The notes: a model not told the origin generated them from the letters alone. DNA of 31,100 bases from Larix sibirica (GCA_004151065.3 NWUY0300008421.1:17791-48890); one strand, 5' to 3'. Positions 19,434 through 30,264 are shown, counted from the first letter of the stretch. Translations and numbers: made by a program.

Positions 19434-20998
19434 ATGGCACCCAAAAGACAATGCAAAACTAAGAACCCATTTCTGTAGAAACAAGAAAAATTTGTGAAGA
19501 ATGAAAAGCTTGAACGTGATTACATTCTGACTGGGAAACCTAATGCTCCGCATGTGACTCTTCCGTAAGTAAAAGACACACAGTTACAATATTGAAATAG
19601 CTATGAAGTGGTATTTGTTGAAGGAAACCTGCACGGCCTACTACATAGGTTCACATTTGCAGATCGTGATGTTACCTATGGGGAAACATTTCCTAGGTTA
19701 GATGTGAATAGGTATATGGACAAGAAGGAAATCTTAGACCCTAGGATACCGACTATTATGGTACTCAAAGAATGGGCATATGAACTATCAAAAACATGTA
19801 TACTAAATCTATTGGAAATACCTCATTTTGGAAGATCGCCACAGGTAAATATGTGTGCAAAACTACTATTATAACAAGTACATGATGTATATCTGTGGCT
19901 GGACAAACCTATTCCTATCAATGTCAATATTATAGAAGAGATCACTGGGGCACCCTCATCTGGGGACGATATAATCCTTTTGATGAGCATAATTCAATAA
20001 AAGGATCTGGGAAGGAAGATAGATGGAAAATACAGAACCCAATGAGCAAGTAGAGGATTCTCAGTTGCACAAATAAAGGATGATGCACTAAGATTTACTT
20101 CCTAGTTATTGGCATGCAAATTATTCCGAAAGAGACGCTAGGATTAGGTCTTAGCATCAATCATTGTAGTGATAGAAAAATGTGTTAAGGGAATCTAGAT
20201 GAACTGGTCAGAGTTCCTACTGCATGAGTTTCTTGAAGACTGTCTAGAAGCACAAGAAAAAGGTTACCCTTTTCAGTATACTTGGATATTAATTTGTGTA
20301 GCACTCACTGGTTGGAAGGATCCCAAGGAAATTCAGTTCTTTGACAGAAATAGAAGACCCTTTCAAGATGCAAGATACAAAAATATGTGGGTCTCTGACA
20401 TCACTGCCAGATAGGTGGACAACGATATCAATTTATTCTTATAATGTGATGAAATCATATTTATTTTGAAACATTCTCCACACATATCTCCTCATGTTGT
20501 TGAAACATACAGGGGAATCATGCACTTCAAGATTAGAATTCAACACCCATACATACAGGCAAGAAAGGATCCTAGAAAATGATGGTTTCTTACTAGGTTT
20601 GTCTGCTCTGAAGAAGAAGTTGCAAAAATCATTAAATATTGGGGCGCATAATGGAGGATTCCATTGACTGAAGAAGAAGAAGCAGAGAAATAGAAAAAAT
20701 CAACCTCATCATCATAAGAGATTAAAAACTCAGGAACACATCCCAAGCCCATGCAGTAGTCTGTGCAAGCCAAGAAGAGAAGATAAATAATGCAAGGTGG
20801 GGGATATTTAAAGAAGAAAGTAAAGGAATCTGAAATTGGCTCGGCTCAACAACTGACAACAAGTGACCTTGAGAAAATAGGCATAGAATCCAAGAATGCT
20901 ATTGAATAGGAAATCAACAACATAATCACCAAAGGAGAGATTGAAAATCTTGTTTTACAACAAAGGGAAATCTTGACGAAAAGAAATGATCCTTCTTG
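19434..20998 (+). pseudogene. Unrecognised protein, N-terminal globular part, about 520 codons with stops only
   Basis: From ATG 19434 (MAPKRQCKTKNPFL) one frame runs to about 20998 with roughly 20 TAG, TAA or TGA codons and no frameshift that I can find. Clean stretches include GETFPRLDVNRYMDKKEILD and LNLLEIPHFGRSPQVN (19690-19840), YLWLDKPIPINVNIIEEITG (about 19890-19950), MNWSEFLLHEFLEDCLEAQE (20199-20258) and HPYIQARKDPRK (about 20545-20580). The end turns acidic and lysine-rich. It looks like real protein: mixed hydrophobic pattern, tryptophans, consistent composition. I cannot name a domain. Placement after a gag-like remnant and the later string GATGTCAAAGGGGGAGA (22253-22269), reminiscent of a purine-rich retrotransposon tract, suggest a repeat-borne gene. 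A captured host gene is also possible. Confidence 0.5.
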
Positions 20999-22130
20999 AG
21001 TATTAAATCAATTGGGGAGAACATAAGATTTTTGAGGAAACTCAAAATAGTTTTCCATCTCATCCCACCGAACAAATGAAGGAGATAGAGCTGCATCAAA
21101 AATTGAAGATCTCATATGTGGTTATGACGTTTCCTACTCAAGATATGCATAATGAGGTAAGTTATGTGGAATTAACTTTATCACATTTAACATCATATGA
21201 GTTATATGAATTACACACATATGCTACACAAAAATCAGAAGGAGACATGAAGCAGTCACAGCTAAGTTGGATATAAGACAAAAGGAGAAGAATACCCTAC
21301 AAGAAGAATGTTCATAGCTAAAGACTGGAAAGGAGTAACTTCACTGAAAATAGTACATTTAGAAAAGGAAGATGAGGAAGTAGATAAAAAAGGTAGCTCA
21401 TTAAAACGTGGACTGGAGAAAGCAAAATAGGATGTCTACAGTCTACAAAAAGTAGTAGAGAAAGTATACAACTTATTTCTAGAAGATCACAAAAATGAAG
21501 ATATCTCCTTAGAAAGAAATATGATGATAATAGGAGAAGTCATTCAGAAACTACATACCAAAATTAGAAGACAAGCACCAGGAACTCCTCTAGAATTTCA
21601 GACATAACATGACAAGATAAACACTGCAATTGAAAACCTTAAAACTATGGAATTAATATGTGCAGAACTACATGAATAAAGTGTTCAATTATGGACAAAC
21701 CTAGTCGAGGATGACCAGCTGAAAGAAGTAAATATGAGCCTTTAGATTGCACAAGACTTAGAACAAAATATCCGTGACAGTCTAACCAGTCTTTCAACAA
21801 TTGAGATGACAAAAAAAATGGGAGATTGTAAGAAGCAGTAGGAAAAAGTAAACAAGATACGCAAAGAACAACGAAATATTATTGAAAGGCTTGAACCTCT
21901 ACAAGAAGAAGCTTTTCGTATTACATAATATTTTCCTCTGCTACAAAATGTAATTAAATAATCAATTAATCATTGCTTAGAAACTTTGAAATCGGTTCCT
22001 AATGAAAAAGTGGAAATAACCATTATAGGAAAAGAAGAAGAACTAAGAGAAAAAGTTGCAGCTATAAAAAAAATCTGCAAAAGATTAAATCTGTTGTTCA
22101 TACAAGCACATAGGAAGCAGATATAAACAA
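20999..22130 (+). pseudogene. Continuation of the unrecognised protein: coiled-coil C-terminal part
   Basis: After an indel near 21000 the reading continues in other frames (KIEDL-type segments; MKEIELHQKLKISYVVMTFP at 21076). From about 21340 to 22125 it is mostly one frame of E/K/L/Q-rich sequence such as LEKEDEEVDKKGSSLKRGL, QDVYSLQKVVEKVYNLFLED and KVEITIIGKEEELREKVAAI. This predicts long alpha-helical coiled coils. Stops are again mostly TAG and TAA. Function unknown. With 19434-20998 it would be a protein of about 900 residues, globular at the front and rod-like at the back. Confidence 0.45.
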
Positions 22131-23513
22131 AGAGAAATAAAGGATGAAGTCAGGGGGAGTCATCCCTGAAAAAAATTTAGGTAGAGGTTGGCACAAAATA
22201 AAACAAAAGGAGAACCTACATTGCACAAGTAATGGCACCTCTTTTCCATTGATGTCAAAGGGGGAGAAATGCATGAAGTTGATTGTACNAGCTACATGGT
22301 GACAATATCTTCAATATTCCAAAGAAAATCAAATTGAAAAAAAAACCTAGCTTGTTGTAGCGCTATTCTCATTGCTTATGTCTTCTTATAATTCATAGAG
22401 TTAACCTAATCTAAAATCCATATAAAAAACAGTTAATTTATAAAGATTTGTATAGTCGTTACACAGTAAATTTCATTGTATATTTTCTGCTTTCATCTCT
22501 CTATATATTTTTGGATTGCAAGGTGCAGTATGTCCAATACAAATATGGTTATATGAAGAAGTTAATGTGGAAGTGTGTTTATAAGCATGATAAACTCTTG
22601 ATGAAACCAAGGAATCTAAGGAAAAAAACAATACCGGGAATTAATATATATAGAGGCTATCATAATTCGAAAGGAAAATAGTGTATATAGATGCCAATAG
22701 AACTTTGTTTTCTCCACACTTATTCAACCACGTATCTCCCTTATATCTTAATGCACAAACATTTATGAATATTTTTTATGCCTTGTCCATGCGAGAAATT
22801 GAACCAATTGAGTTGAATAATAGCATGGGCACCATATTGTTTCATATGAAACTAGCAATGGGAGAAATGCCAACATTCACACTTTAATTAGAACTCATTC
22901 ACACTTTAATTAGAACTCAGACTAGATTACCATGATGTTCAATTGAAGATTAAGAACCAAATGTGGACATGTACAATAGTATTGTGCATCACTTCTAAGG
23001 GGTTAGCATAACTTCATTTTAACTTCAAATCTTTGAAGCATCTATTATTTTATTCATCTAGGTGTTTGATATTGTAGGGTTAATATCATAATTTTAGTTA
23101 CAATCTTTTTGGGGGGATAATGATGAGGTTTGTTTCAGATTTCGATAAATTCGTAGCATCCTTTTCTATTTAGAGTTTGAACTTGACCTCTAATTTGTTT
23201 TAGAAAGGGTAGTTCATAATAGTGTTTCTATTTCAATATTTGGATACTAGCATGTCCTTTTTAACACAATTGTTCTTTTTAACATATAATAAGGTGTATT
23301 GCACTATAGTTGCTTACTTGTCCATTCAAGTTTTTTCAATACTCAATTTTGGCCAATAATGTCTCCATTCAACTTATAGGTGGAAAACGTGAATTCAAGT
23401 TAGAAGAACCAATTTAGTTTTATAGTATTGCCAAACAACTCTATTTAGAGAATTTGAAAATTCTTGGTTTAATAGTTGAATGGAAATAATAAAGAAACTA
23501 ATACCCAATGAAG
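22131..23513. other. AT-rich non-coding DNA
   Basis: Only short, composition-driven reading frames are present. It contains GATGTCAAAGGGGGAGA at 22253-22269, possibly the purine-rich end of the preceding element, an undetermined base at 22289 and a 22-bp exact tandem duplication at 22875-22918. The right end is the insertion site of LINE E. Confidence 0.5.
22875..22918. repeat. Exact 22-bp tandem duplication
   Basis: A 22-base unit starting ATTCACACTTTAATTA occurs twice without gap (22875-22896, 22897-22918). It is a recent local slippage event. Confidence 0.95.
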
Positions 23514-23523
23514 GTCACACCTC
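23514..23523. repeat. Target-site duplication of LINE E, left copy
   Basis: GTCACACCTC, identical to 26255-26264, which follows the poly(A) tail of LINE E. It places the truncated 5' end of the LINE at 23524. Confidence 0.8.
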
Positions 23524-24856
23524 TCACTTATGGGGATGAAATTGGAAGGCAGATCCATGATAATTTGATGACACATTGTATTAAGGTGCAGAGAGGTAAG
23601 GATATTCTTCGATGGGGTCATTGCCCCAAAGGAATGTTCACTATCAAGGAAGCCTATACTTTGCAGACTAAACCAATAAACCAAACTGTGGATAACACCT
23701 GGAAACATCTGTGGGCTGCCAAACTTTGGCCCAAAATCACCCTATTTCTTTGGCTAATCTTGAAAGGAAAAATCCTAACCTGGGATAATATTTCGAAGAG
23801 TGGTTTTCAAGGACCCTCCCTATGCGTTCTGTGTGGTAACCAGGAAGAAACCATAGCGCATCTGTTGGATGGTTGTGTTTTCGCATCTACTCTCTGGGAT
23901 GAGGGAGCTACTCTTTTTCGCATGACTGATAGAGTTAGGAATGAACCTGCAGAAATGGTTAAAATGTGGAAGGAAGAACCCTTCCATGGAAGAATTCTTA
24001 ATCGGATCTGGAAGCTCTTCCCTAAGTTTATTATGTGGGAAATCTGGAAGGAGCGAAATAAATGGATCTTTACTGGTAAGATTAATAACTGGAATAATGT
24101 ATGGGGGAACATATAGCAGGGTATAACTGAGACACTGCAACTTACTTTATGGACTGAACAGGATATGAAAGTCCCGGATAGTGAGTTGAGAATTCTTAAT
24201 ACCTGGAATATCACTGAGCTACCCCATCATGCCGGTCATATCTAGTCTAGTCGCCATTCTCTTGACAGTCCGGTGGTGTGGTCTTGGCCGTTGCAGGGGT
24301 GGATGAAGCTGAACTTTGATGGTGCATCTAAGGGTAATCCGGGGAAGGCAAGCTATGGTGGGGTTCTGTGTGATGATTAGGGCAAGGTCATGTTCAGCTA
24401 CTTCGGGCACCTGGGTCGTGGAACGAATAATGTTGCAGAATGTGAAGCCATGTTGCATGGCAACCAGACATGGTGTGACCTGTTTGATTGTGGAGGGACA
24501 CTCGAAAATGTTGATTCAGATTGCCACTAAGCTTAATAACAGGGCCCGCGCAGATAAGTTGGCATGGAGAGTGACGTGTCTTAGCCAGATCATCGAGTCT
24601 TTCAACTCTGTCACCTTCCAGCATGTTAAAAGAAGTGCCAATTGTCTGGCTGATGTGTTGGCTAATCATGGTGCAGGCTCTCTTAATGATGGATGGGAAG
24701 GGAATGCTTTGGATGTTCCGTCGGAGTCATGTCGGCAACAATGCATGATGATTGCAAATAGCGACCGGGGTGATGTGGAACCCGGTGTTGGCGACAACAA
24801 AGCTCTGTTTCCCGATGATCTACAACAGCCGGCACTCGTTGTTGTGCGGTTTTGAC
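23524..24856 (+). pseudogene. LINE E ORF2 end: zf-RVT and RNase H
   Basis: The first frame runs to 24116 and includes LRWGHCPKGMFTIKEAY and zf-RVT (HLWAAKLWPKITLFLWLIL, ILTWDN, CVLCGNQEETIAHLLDGC). It also holds FIMWEIWKERNKWIFTGK. After a TAG the RNase H begins at about 24310 (LNFDGASKGNPG, first aspartate intact) and GTNNVAECEAMLHG. A one-base frameshift near 24450 leads to VEGHSKMLI, where the usual aspartate is histidine, and to HVKRSANCLADVLANHG with its aspartate kept. The frame ends at a TGA at 24854-24856. An open stretch from 23508 starts upstream of the insertion, but its first codons are flanking DNA. Confidence 0.88.
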
Positions 24857-26243
24857 AGATGATTTTCTGGCAACCTTGCTTATTGTGCCATTGTTTGGAT
24901 TTTCGTAGATCTCCCTCCATCGGTTATTATCATGTTAAGAACTTGGAGTGTGAGAGTATTAAGGCAGCTTGGCCTCTCACGTTTTTGATGGGCCATATGG
25001 AGAAGGAGTCTAAGAGAGTGACGAGAACATAGGACATGGAGAATTATGATAGAGTCTGGGTAATTATGATGGATTTAATGAATCAAGGTGGTATCCTTCA
25101 TTTAAATTCTGAGACCTGGAATGACATTTGCACCTGTAGCTAGAATCTTGGTATTGCTGATATCCTGTGGAGTGTTTGTATTTCTAATTGGGAAGTGCAG
25201 GGTGATAAGTTGGGAATTGAGAGTATGCCGGAGAGGGGGAGACCTACCAAGAGGGGGAGACGGGCTCGTGGAGAGCCTAGCAATGAGGAAAGGGGGAGTG
25301 GTGATCAGTTTGGTCCGAGTAGGGATCAGTGGAACGCGGCTGTGACTTCTCTTTTCTTACATCGTTACTTCCCTCGGGATGTGCAGAGGGCTGTCGATAA
25401 TGTTGAAGCTACTTTGTGGCCGAGGGTTAGTGAGCAAGTGGTGCCAACGGAGGCAATTTCCCTGTCCGATTAGATCCAAGATCCCGACAATACAAGGGGT
25501 CATATGGCCCTCTATAATCGAGTTGTTGTCATGCTCTGGGTCACTAAAGCCCTCATTGCCAAGGTGACATAACTCATGTGGACATCCTGTCGGGCTCTCA
25601 GCGCATGACTCAATTGGAAGAAATGTGTAATGACCATGTTGATGAATCCAAATGGATTCATATGAAGTTGGACGCGATGGCAGCCGATATGGGTATCTCA
25701 TTTACCACTCGCCCTAAAAAAGTGGAGAACCCTTGGGAGATTCACCTCGATAGGATGGTGGAGGAGACTATGAAGCCCTCGATGGTGATTATTGATTATG
25801 AAGCTGGTCTTTCAGCTTAGCCCGTGTCCTTCCGAGCCTGCTTTGCTTGGGGCTGTTGCTGTGTTTTGTTTTGTCAGGCTCTGGAGCTGGTTCTTCTCTG
25901 GCGACTGCAAGCGAGGAGTAGTATGGTTATACCTATCTTTTGGATCTCAGAAGTAGGTTATTTGCATGATGTTTGTTCTCTCGGCATTTATTTTGTAATA
26001 GGGCTATGGGGTTATTCTGTTGTTATCGGTCTGTGGGTTTTTTTCCTACTGTTGGATGCTTTGGGTCTAGTCTTCTAGTATTATTAAGGTCTGCAATGAA
26101 GCTGCTCTATGGATGGATATGGAATTACATTGTTAAGTCTAGTTTTGAGATTTACGGTGGCTACTCTAGCACCCTGGGTTATTGTACTGGTGAAGTTTGT
26201 AATTTTGGTACCTCTTTAATAGAATAATACTCTTTTTTTGCTT
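24857..26243 (+). other. LINE E downstream region with unrecognised coding segments
   Basis: About 1.4 kb between the RNase H stop and the poly(A) tail, far longer than a usual LINE 3' UTR. Two segments look protein-like. At 25195-25473 there is a basic, AT-hook-like start (RGRPTKRGRRARGEPSNEE) and then WNAAVTSLFLHRYFPRDVQR. At about 25560-25820, after a frame change, there is SGSQRMTQLEEMCNDHVDES and AADMGISFTTRPKKVENPWE. They could be a C-terminal extension or third protein of this LINE family, or DNA carried over from elsewhere. I recognise no domain. Confidence 0.45.
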
Positions 26244-26253
26244 AAAAAAAAAA
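26244..26253 (+). other. Poly(A) tail of LINE E
   Basis: Ten A bases preceded by TTTTTTTGCTT and followed by one C and the right target-site duplication. Confidence 0.85.
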
Positions 26254-26254
26254 C

Positions 26255-26264
26255 GTCACACCTC
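26255..26264. repeat. Target-site duplication of LINE E, right copy
   Basis: GTCACACCTC, a perfect match to 23514-23523. Confidence 0.8.
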
Positions 26265-26438
26265 AACTATTTCATGCTTTCTAGTCTTCATAACATGCCT
26301 TGTGGGACAATGGCCAAAAATAGCTCGGAATTTAGTAAAGGTGACGATGCCCCACAATTTGTAATTTTTTAGAAGAAGCTTAGACCTACCAAAGCTTATC
26401 CATCCTCCATTGTAAAACATGACCCTATTATGTAATAA

Positions 26439-26471
<33 letters not shown>
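26439..26471. repeat. Compound microsatellite (AC)6(AT)10
   Basis: Six AC units (26439-26450) run directly into ten AT units (26451-26470). Length is probably polymorphic. Confidence 0.95.
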
Positions 26472-26670
26472 ATAATTAAATAAAAAGAATAATAATAAAA
26501 TATTCACTAGATTAATCTGATAGGATAAAATAAAAAGACTGCCCTTCCAAGTTCCAATCAAAGGGGCATGAAAGACCATATTTAATGGTCATGAGATTGT
26601 AATTGTAAATCATCTAATTTTTTATTCATACATTATACATTATTCAATTCAGAGTTATCATTTCAAAGTC

Positions 26671-26842
26671 CAACAACAAAATATTTCAAAGCAACTACCG
26701 ACGATCCATAGTTGTTGATTAGCCCTGAGAATGCAAAGAAGAAACTTATGGAGTAGTTAGCAACAAATAATTTCAAAGAAATTAACAAGACCCATAGTTG
26801 TTGATTAGCCTTGGGAACACTGAATTTAAACTTATGGAATAG
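26671..26842. repeat. Two diverged tandem copies of an 86-bp unit
   Basis: Both copies share CAACAAA, ATTTCAAAG, the exact 18-mer CCATAGTTGTTGATTAGC and AAACTTATGGA-TAG. The 18-mers start at 26706 and 26792, giving a period of 86. Internal parts differ, so the duplication is old. Confidence 0.85.
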
Positions 26843-27182
26843 GGACTTTATTGTTGAACAAGAGGCATTAATTAAAATTCATCTTTCGAGGAGGTGTCTC
26901 GCTTTTCTTTTATTGCAATGCCAAATTTGAAAGCTCCACATCCCATCGTCTTCCAATCCCTTTGGTAAATTTCAACTAAAACACTTATCATTTACAAGTT
27001 TTTTAGGCACACTTTTGACTTGAATTGAACAATTATAATTTTAATAATTCTAATGCTTAACATTTATATGTTTTTAAGACCCGTAGTTGCAATTTTAAAC
27101 ATTCATAGAGTCCTCACTTAGATGCTTCTAGGTATAATTTTGGCTTAAGAATAGCCCCTCATTTTTATTGAGCGGTATTATG

Positions 27183-27335
27183 ATAAGAAAAAAGAAGATT
27201 TTATTTGGATTTTAGGGACTTTTTCAAGCTTCTAAATTTTTATATGGAAAATATGCAATAAGAAAAAAGAAGAAGATTTTATTTGGATTTTAGGGATTTT
27301 TTCAAGCTTCTAAATTTTTATATGGAAAATATGCA
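27183..27335. repeat. Tandem duplication, 75 bp and 78 bp copies
   Basis: Copy 1 is 27183-27257 and copy 2 is 27258-27335. They are nearly identical apart from one additional GAA triplet in copy 2 and a C/T change. The duplication is recent. Confidence 0.95.
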
Positions 27336-28048
27336 GACGTTTCGTTGTGTTTGGTGATTTTTTAGCTCTTTTTCACCTTCACTTTTTTTCTCTCTCTCCT
27401 TGTTTGTTGTATGTGAAACCTCCAAAAAATTGTTTCTCATATTGTTCTCGTTTCTCATTTTATTTCCCATTTCTTGTTTCTAGTAATATAGATGTAAACT
27501 AATGTGCCTTACTCACAAGATTTAAATTCGGACTTGTTAGCATGGAATCAGCCAAAAACCTAAAAACATTAACAACAATTGATTGAACTAACCCATTTAT
27601 CTTACTTTCCCATATGTGTGTATATTCATAATGACTATCTATTTTCTCTATCTTGTTATACAAAACACTAATATTTGTATTATTTGATTTTAAAAAATGA
27701 TTAAAAAAATAAAAGATGTATGGATAGTAGAATAATTCATGTATATTATGTTTATGAAAAAATTAAGCTAATAAATATTAAAAGCTCAAAACTTTGTTGC
27801 GTATGCAAGACACTCATTTGTCCTTTTCTTTGACTTTGAAGGATACAATGTACATAAGAAGAAACTTTAAAGTCAATTTGGAAGTAACTTGAATTGTTAA
27901 GAGGCAAGTTGCTATCCTCTCTCCTTCACATTCAAATCTCACTTTTTAATATGCTTGTTTTCTATATTAAGATAATCTATTAAATATTAAAAACTAATAA
28001 TTAAAAGTAATGGTCATTAACTTCATATTACATTTTGAATACATATAT

Positions 28049-28063
28049 ATAGATAGATAGATA
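28049..28063. repeat. Short (ATAG)n microsatellite
   Basis: Nearly four ATAG units follow an AT run at 28043-28050. Confidence 0.85.
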
Positions 28064-28437
28064 AAAGTAAGAAGGAACATTATATTATATCAGAAACAAT
28101 ACATAATAGAGAGGAGGTCTAAGGTTCCATCCTTCCAAAACTTGAACATGACCAGACCCAGCAATTTGAGGAACTGTTTGAGATTCCAGACTATTTGAAG
28201 ACATATTATAGACCATATTGAAAATTTTCCAAATGGCATTGACATGCAAAAAATGACTAAATAGACCTTGAAAACTGAAACGTAGAAGCAAAACTAAGGA
28301 CTAGACCACAGAACTACTGAACATCTTATCCAACCCGTGACTTCGGAAAAGCATCCTCATCTTCATGTTGTGCGTCCAAACCATGCAGAAGAGGACACCC
28401 TAGGAATATTGCATCCCTCATAGAGGCTGAGCATGAC

Positions 28438-29084
28438 TAGTTGGCCATATCTGATGCAGTCATGGCCACAACAATAACAACCAATATGTGGTACAGTTGG
28501 TCCAATTTATCATCCACATGCTGAATGGCCCGACAAGTACCAAATAACAAATTCCATTGGGCCTCTGAGAGCCCTCCCATATGCTCCATTGTTTGATGAC
28601 GCATTTCTGCAAAATGTTGAACCAGGGTGGCCTTAATCATCTCTAGATGCCCGGACTAGGAATTGTATTCGTGAGCAAAATCCCAAGCAGGAGAAGTAGG
28701 AGACATGGGATGGAAACCCAAAGAGTTTATCTTCCCTTCATACCATTCAACTCTACAACTCTAGAAATTAGACCGCAACCCATCCACCATTGAATTCTCT
28801 GAACCAGAAAATGGGGTGAAAGAGAGGGCCAAGGAATCCATCGAGGGAGATGAGGGGATTGATTCAATTTGAAAGCTAATGCGAGCATGACGAGACCCCG
28901 TAGCATGACGAGAGTGTCCACGGACTTGCAGGCGTGTCATGGGGAGGTGAAAGAACATCAATATGATGTCCTCGCTCAGACATCTGGTGATATAATGCTC
29001 CAGAATTTCCACATAAAGGATGGTGTTAATGCCCCACATGGGAGAACTCATCCAACTAGGAAAACTGCCAACTTGCCATCCCAT
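28438..29084 (-). pseudogene. Unrecognised reading frame of about 215 codons with two TAG stops
   Basis: One minus-strand frame from ATG 29084 to 28438 is interrupted only by two TAG codons (28760-28758 and about 28665). It contains SEDIILMFFHLPMTRLQVRG, HARISFQIESIPSSPSMDSL, FHPMSPTSPAWDFAHEYN and a helical end (MIKATLVQHFAEMRHQTMEH, HVDDKLDQLYHILVVIVVAM). The end looks amphipathic to hydrophobic. Composition is protein-like, but no family is recognised. A decayed retrotransposon-borne or host-derived gene is equally possible. A competing frame between 29130 and 28900 is also partly open. Confidence 0.4.
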
Positions 29085-29806
29085 CTTTCCATAACTCCCA
29101 CACTACATCCTCGTACCAACACATAATGGAGGCAGATCCATCGTAACTTGCTTACAATCTCGAGACTAGAGTGTGGGAGGGTATGTCGTCATTAAAATGA
29201 TATCAATGCGCTGGACGAAATAGACATAGGTGATTAAATGAACTGTCTGCCACCACATTACATGTACCTGAACTGCTAGTTGTCACCCCATCTAGGGATT
29301 TTGAATCCATAAATATAACACTTCTTTAAAATCTGTATTATTTCAATCTAAATTCAATGTAGAAATTGATAAATAATTACAAATGTAAGAGCATCCCTAG
29401 TGTAGAAGACTATCTTGCACATTTACTTTCTTTCAGGAGCTTTATAGTTGATTCCTTAGTATTTTGTAGATTTTATGAGATGCTACAACCATTAATGTTG
29501 ATTGTATATTGCTATATAATCTTTCCACCACTGCTACATAATCTTGCTATGGAACGAGGTATTTGGTACTGAAGTTTCATGCCGGAGAATTTCCAAAGAG
29601 GACACCATTGCCTTCATTTCTACTTGCTTATAATGTACACATCCAAATATATTTTATGAGGAGATATTATAATGCATATAAGTATTTATGTAGACAAATA
29701 ATCAAACGAGCTTATATTAATTATATCTAATGTGTGCTCTAATTAATAAAGCACATGATAGAGTTATGAATGTGAAATGATTCCTTGCCCTAAATTAGAA
29801 TCGAAT
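29085..29806. other. Non-coding spacer
   Basis: AT-rich, no recognisable gene or repeat. Confidence 0.45.
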
Positions 29807-30141
29807 TGTTGGTAGTTGAACTATATGGTATTCCTCTAGCAATTGCGCATGTGAAGTTCCTTCATGTGATGAGGACACAAGAGGGTTGGGTTCTTCGTTG
29901 ATGTTGTAGAGACTAAGGGAAGTGTGGATTTCCAAAGAGTAGCTATATTGAATGTAATATGGGAGTAGTCCATCCTCAATAAATAAATATTGCAGAATTG
30001 TGGCTATTTCTATGAATAAATGTGTGGTATTCAAATTATATTTTGGATGAATGTCTACATTATTGTTTTACTTTTATTCCTCTATGTGGATACTTCTATT
30101 GTCCATTTCTATGTGTATATTTTTTTCTTACTTTTTCATCA
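29807..30141 (+). mobile_element. 5' LTR candidate of a second Ty3/gypsy element
   Basis: It starts TGTTGGTAGT, ends CA two bases before the primer-binding site, and holds AATAAA-type signals (AATAAATAAATAT near 29978). The 5' border is a guess from the TG start; the first ten bases resemble the start of the LTR at 13996. The partner LTR is outside the window. Confidence 0.4.
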
Positions 30142-30143
30142 AG

Positions 30144-30155
30144 TGGTATCAGAGC
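30144..30155 (+). promoter_or_regulatory. Primer-binding site for initiator tRNA-Met
   Basis: TGGTATCAGAGC is a perfect 12-base match to the complement of the plant initiator tRNA-Met 3' end. It lies two bases after the likely LTR end, with gag following. Confidence 0.88.
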
Positions 30156-30264
30156 ATGTTCAGCTTGCGGTAGGGAGGACTATAAAAATTGTGTTCACAT
30201 AATGAGTAAATTGTGAATGATGTTGAAGTGGAGAGAACATAAAAAGAGATCCCATATATGAATC

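Larger units (their letters stand above)
23524..26253 (+). mobile_element. LINE E: 5'-truncated insertion with poly(A) tail
   Basis: A plus-strand LINE copy of 2.73 kb, bounded by a perfect 10-bp direct repeat and ending in ten A bases (26244-26253) preceded by a T-run, the end type also seen in LINE D. It is more GC-rich and less decayed than the other LINEs here, so probably younger. It holds the end of ORF2 (to 24856) and a long downstream region with coding character. Confidence 0.85.
26265..28437. other. AT-rich intergenic DNA with tandem repeats
   Basis: No protein or RNA gene is recognisable; short open frames come from composition and repeats. A minus-strand open stretch at 28291-28085 may be the worn downstream end of the unknown frame at 29084-28438. 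The repeats inside are listed separately. Confidence 0.6.

Noticed and set aside
23807-24214. Minus-strand open frame of 135 codons
   Set aside because: Antisense to the well-supported zf-RVT region of LINE E.
26256-26579. Minus-strand open frame of 107 codons
   Set aside because: Much of it is translated microsatellite (alternating Ile-Tyr and Val-Cys).
26671-27335. CRISPR-like or satellite array
   Set aside because: Only two copies of each unit, different periods, no regular spacers; plant nuclear context.
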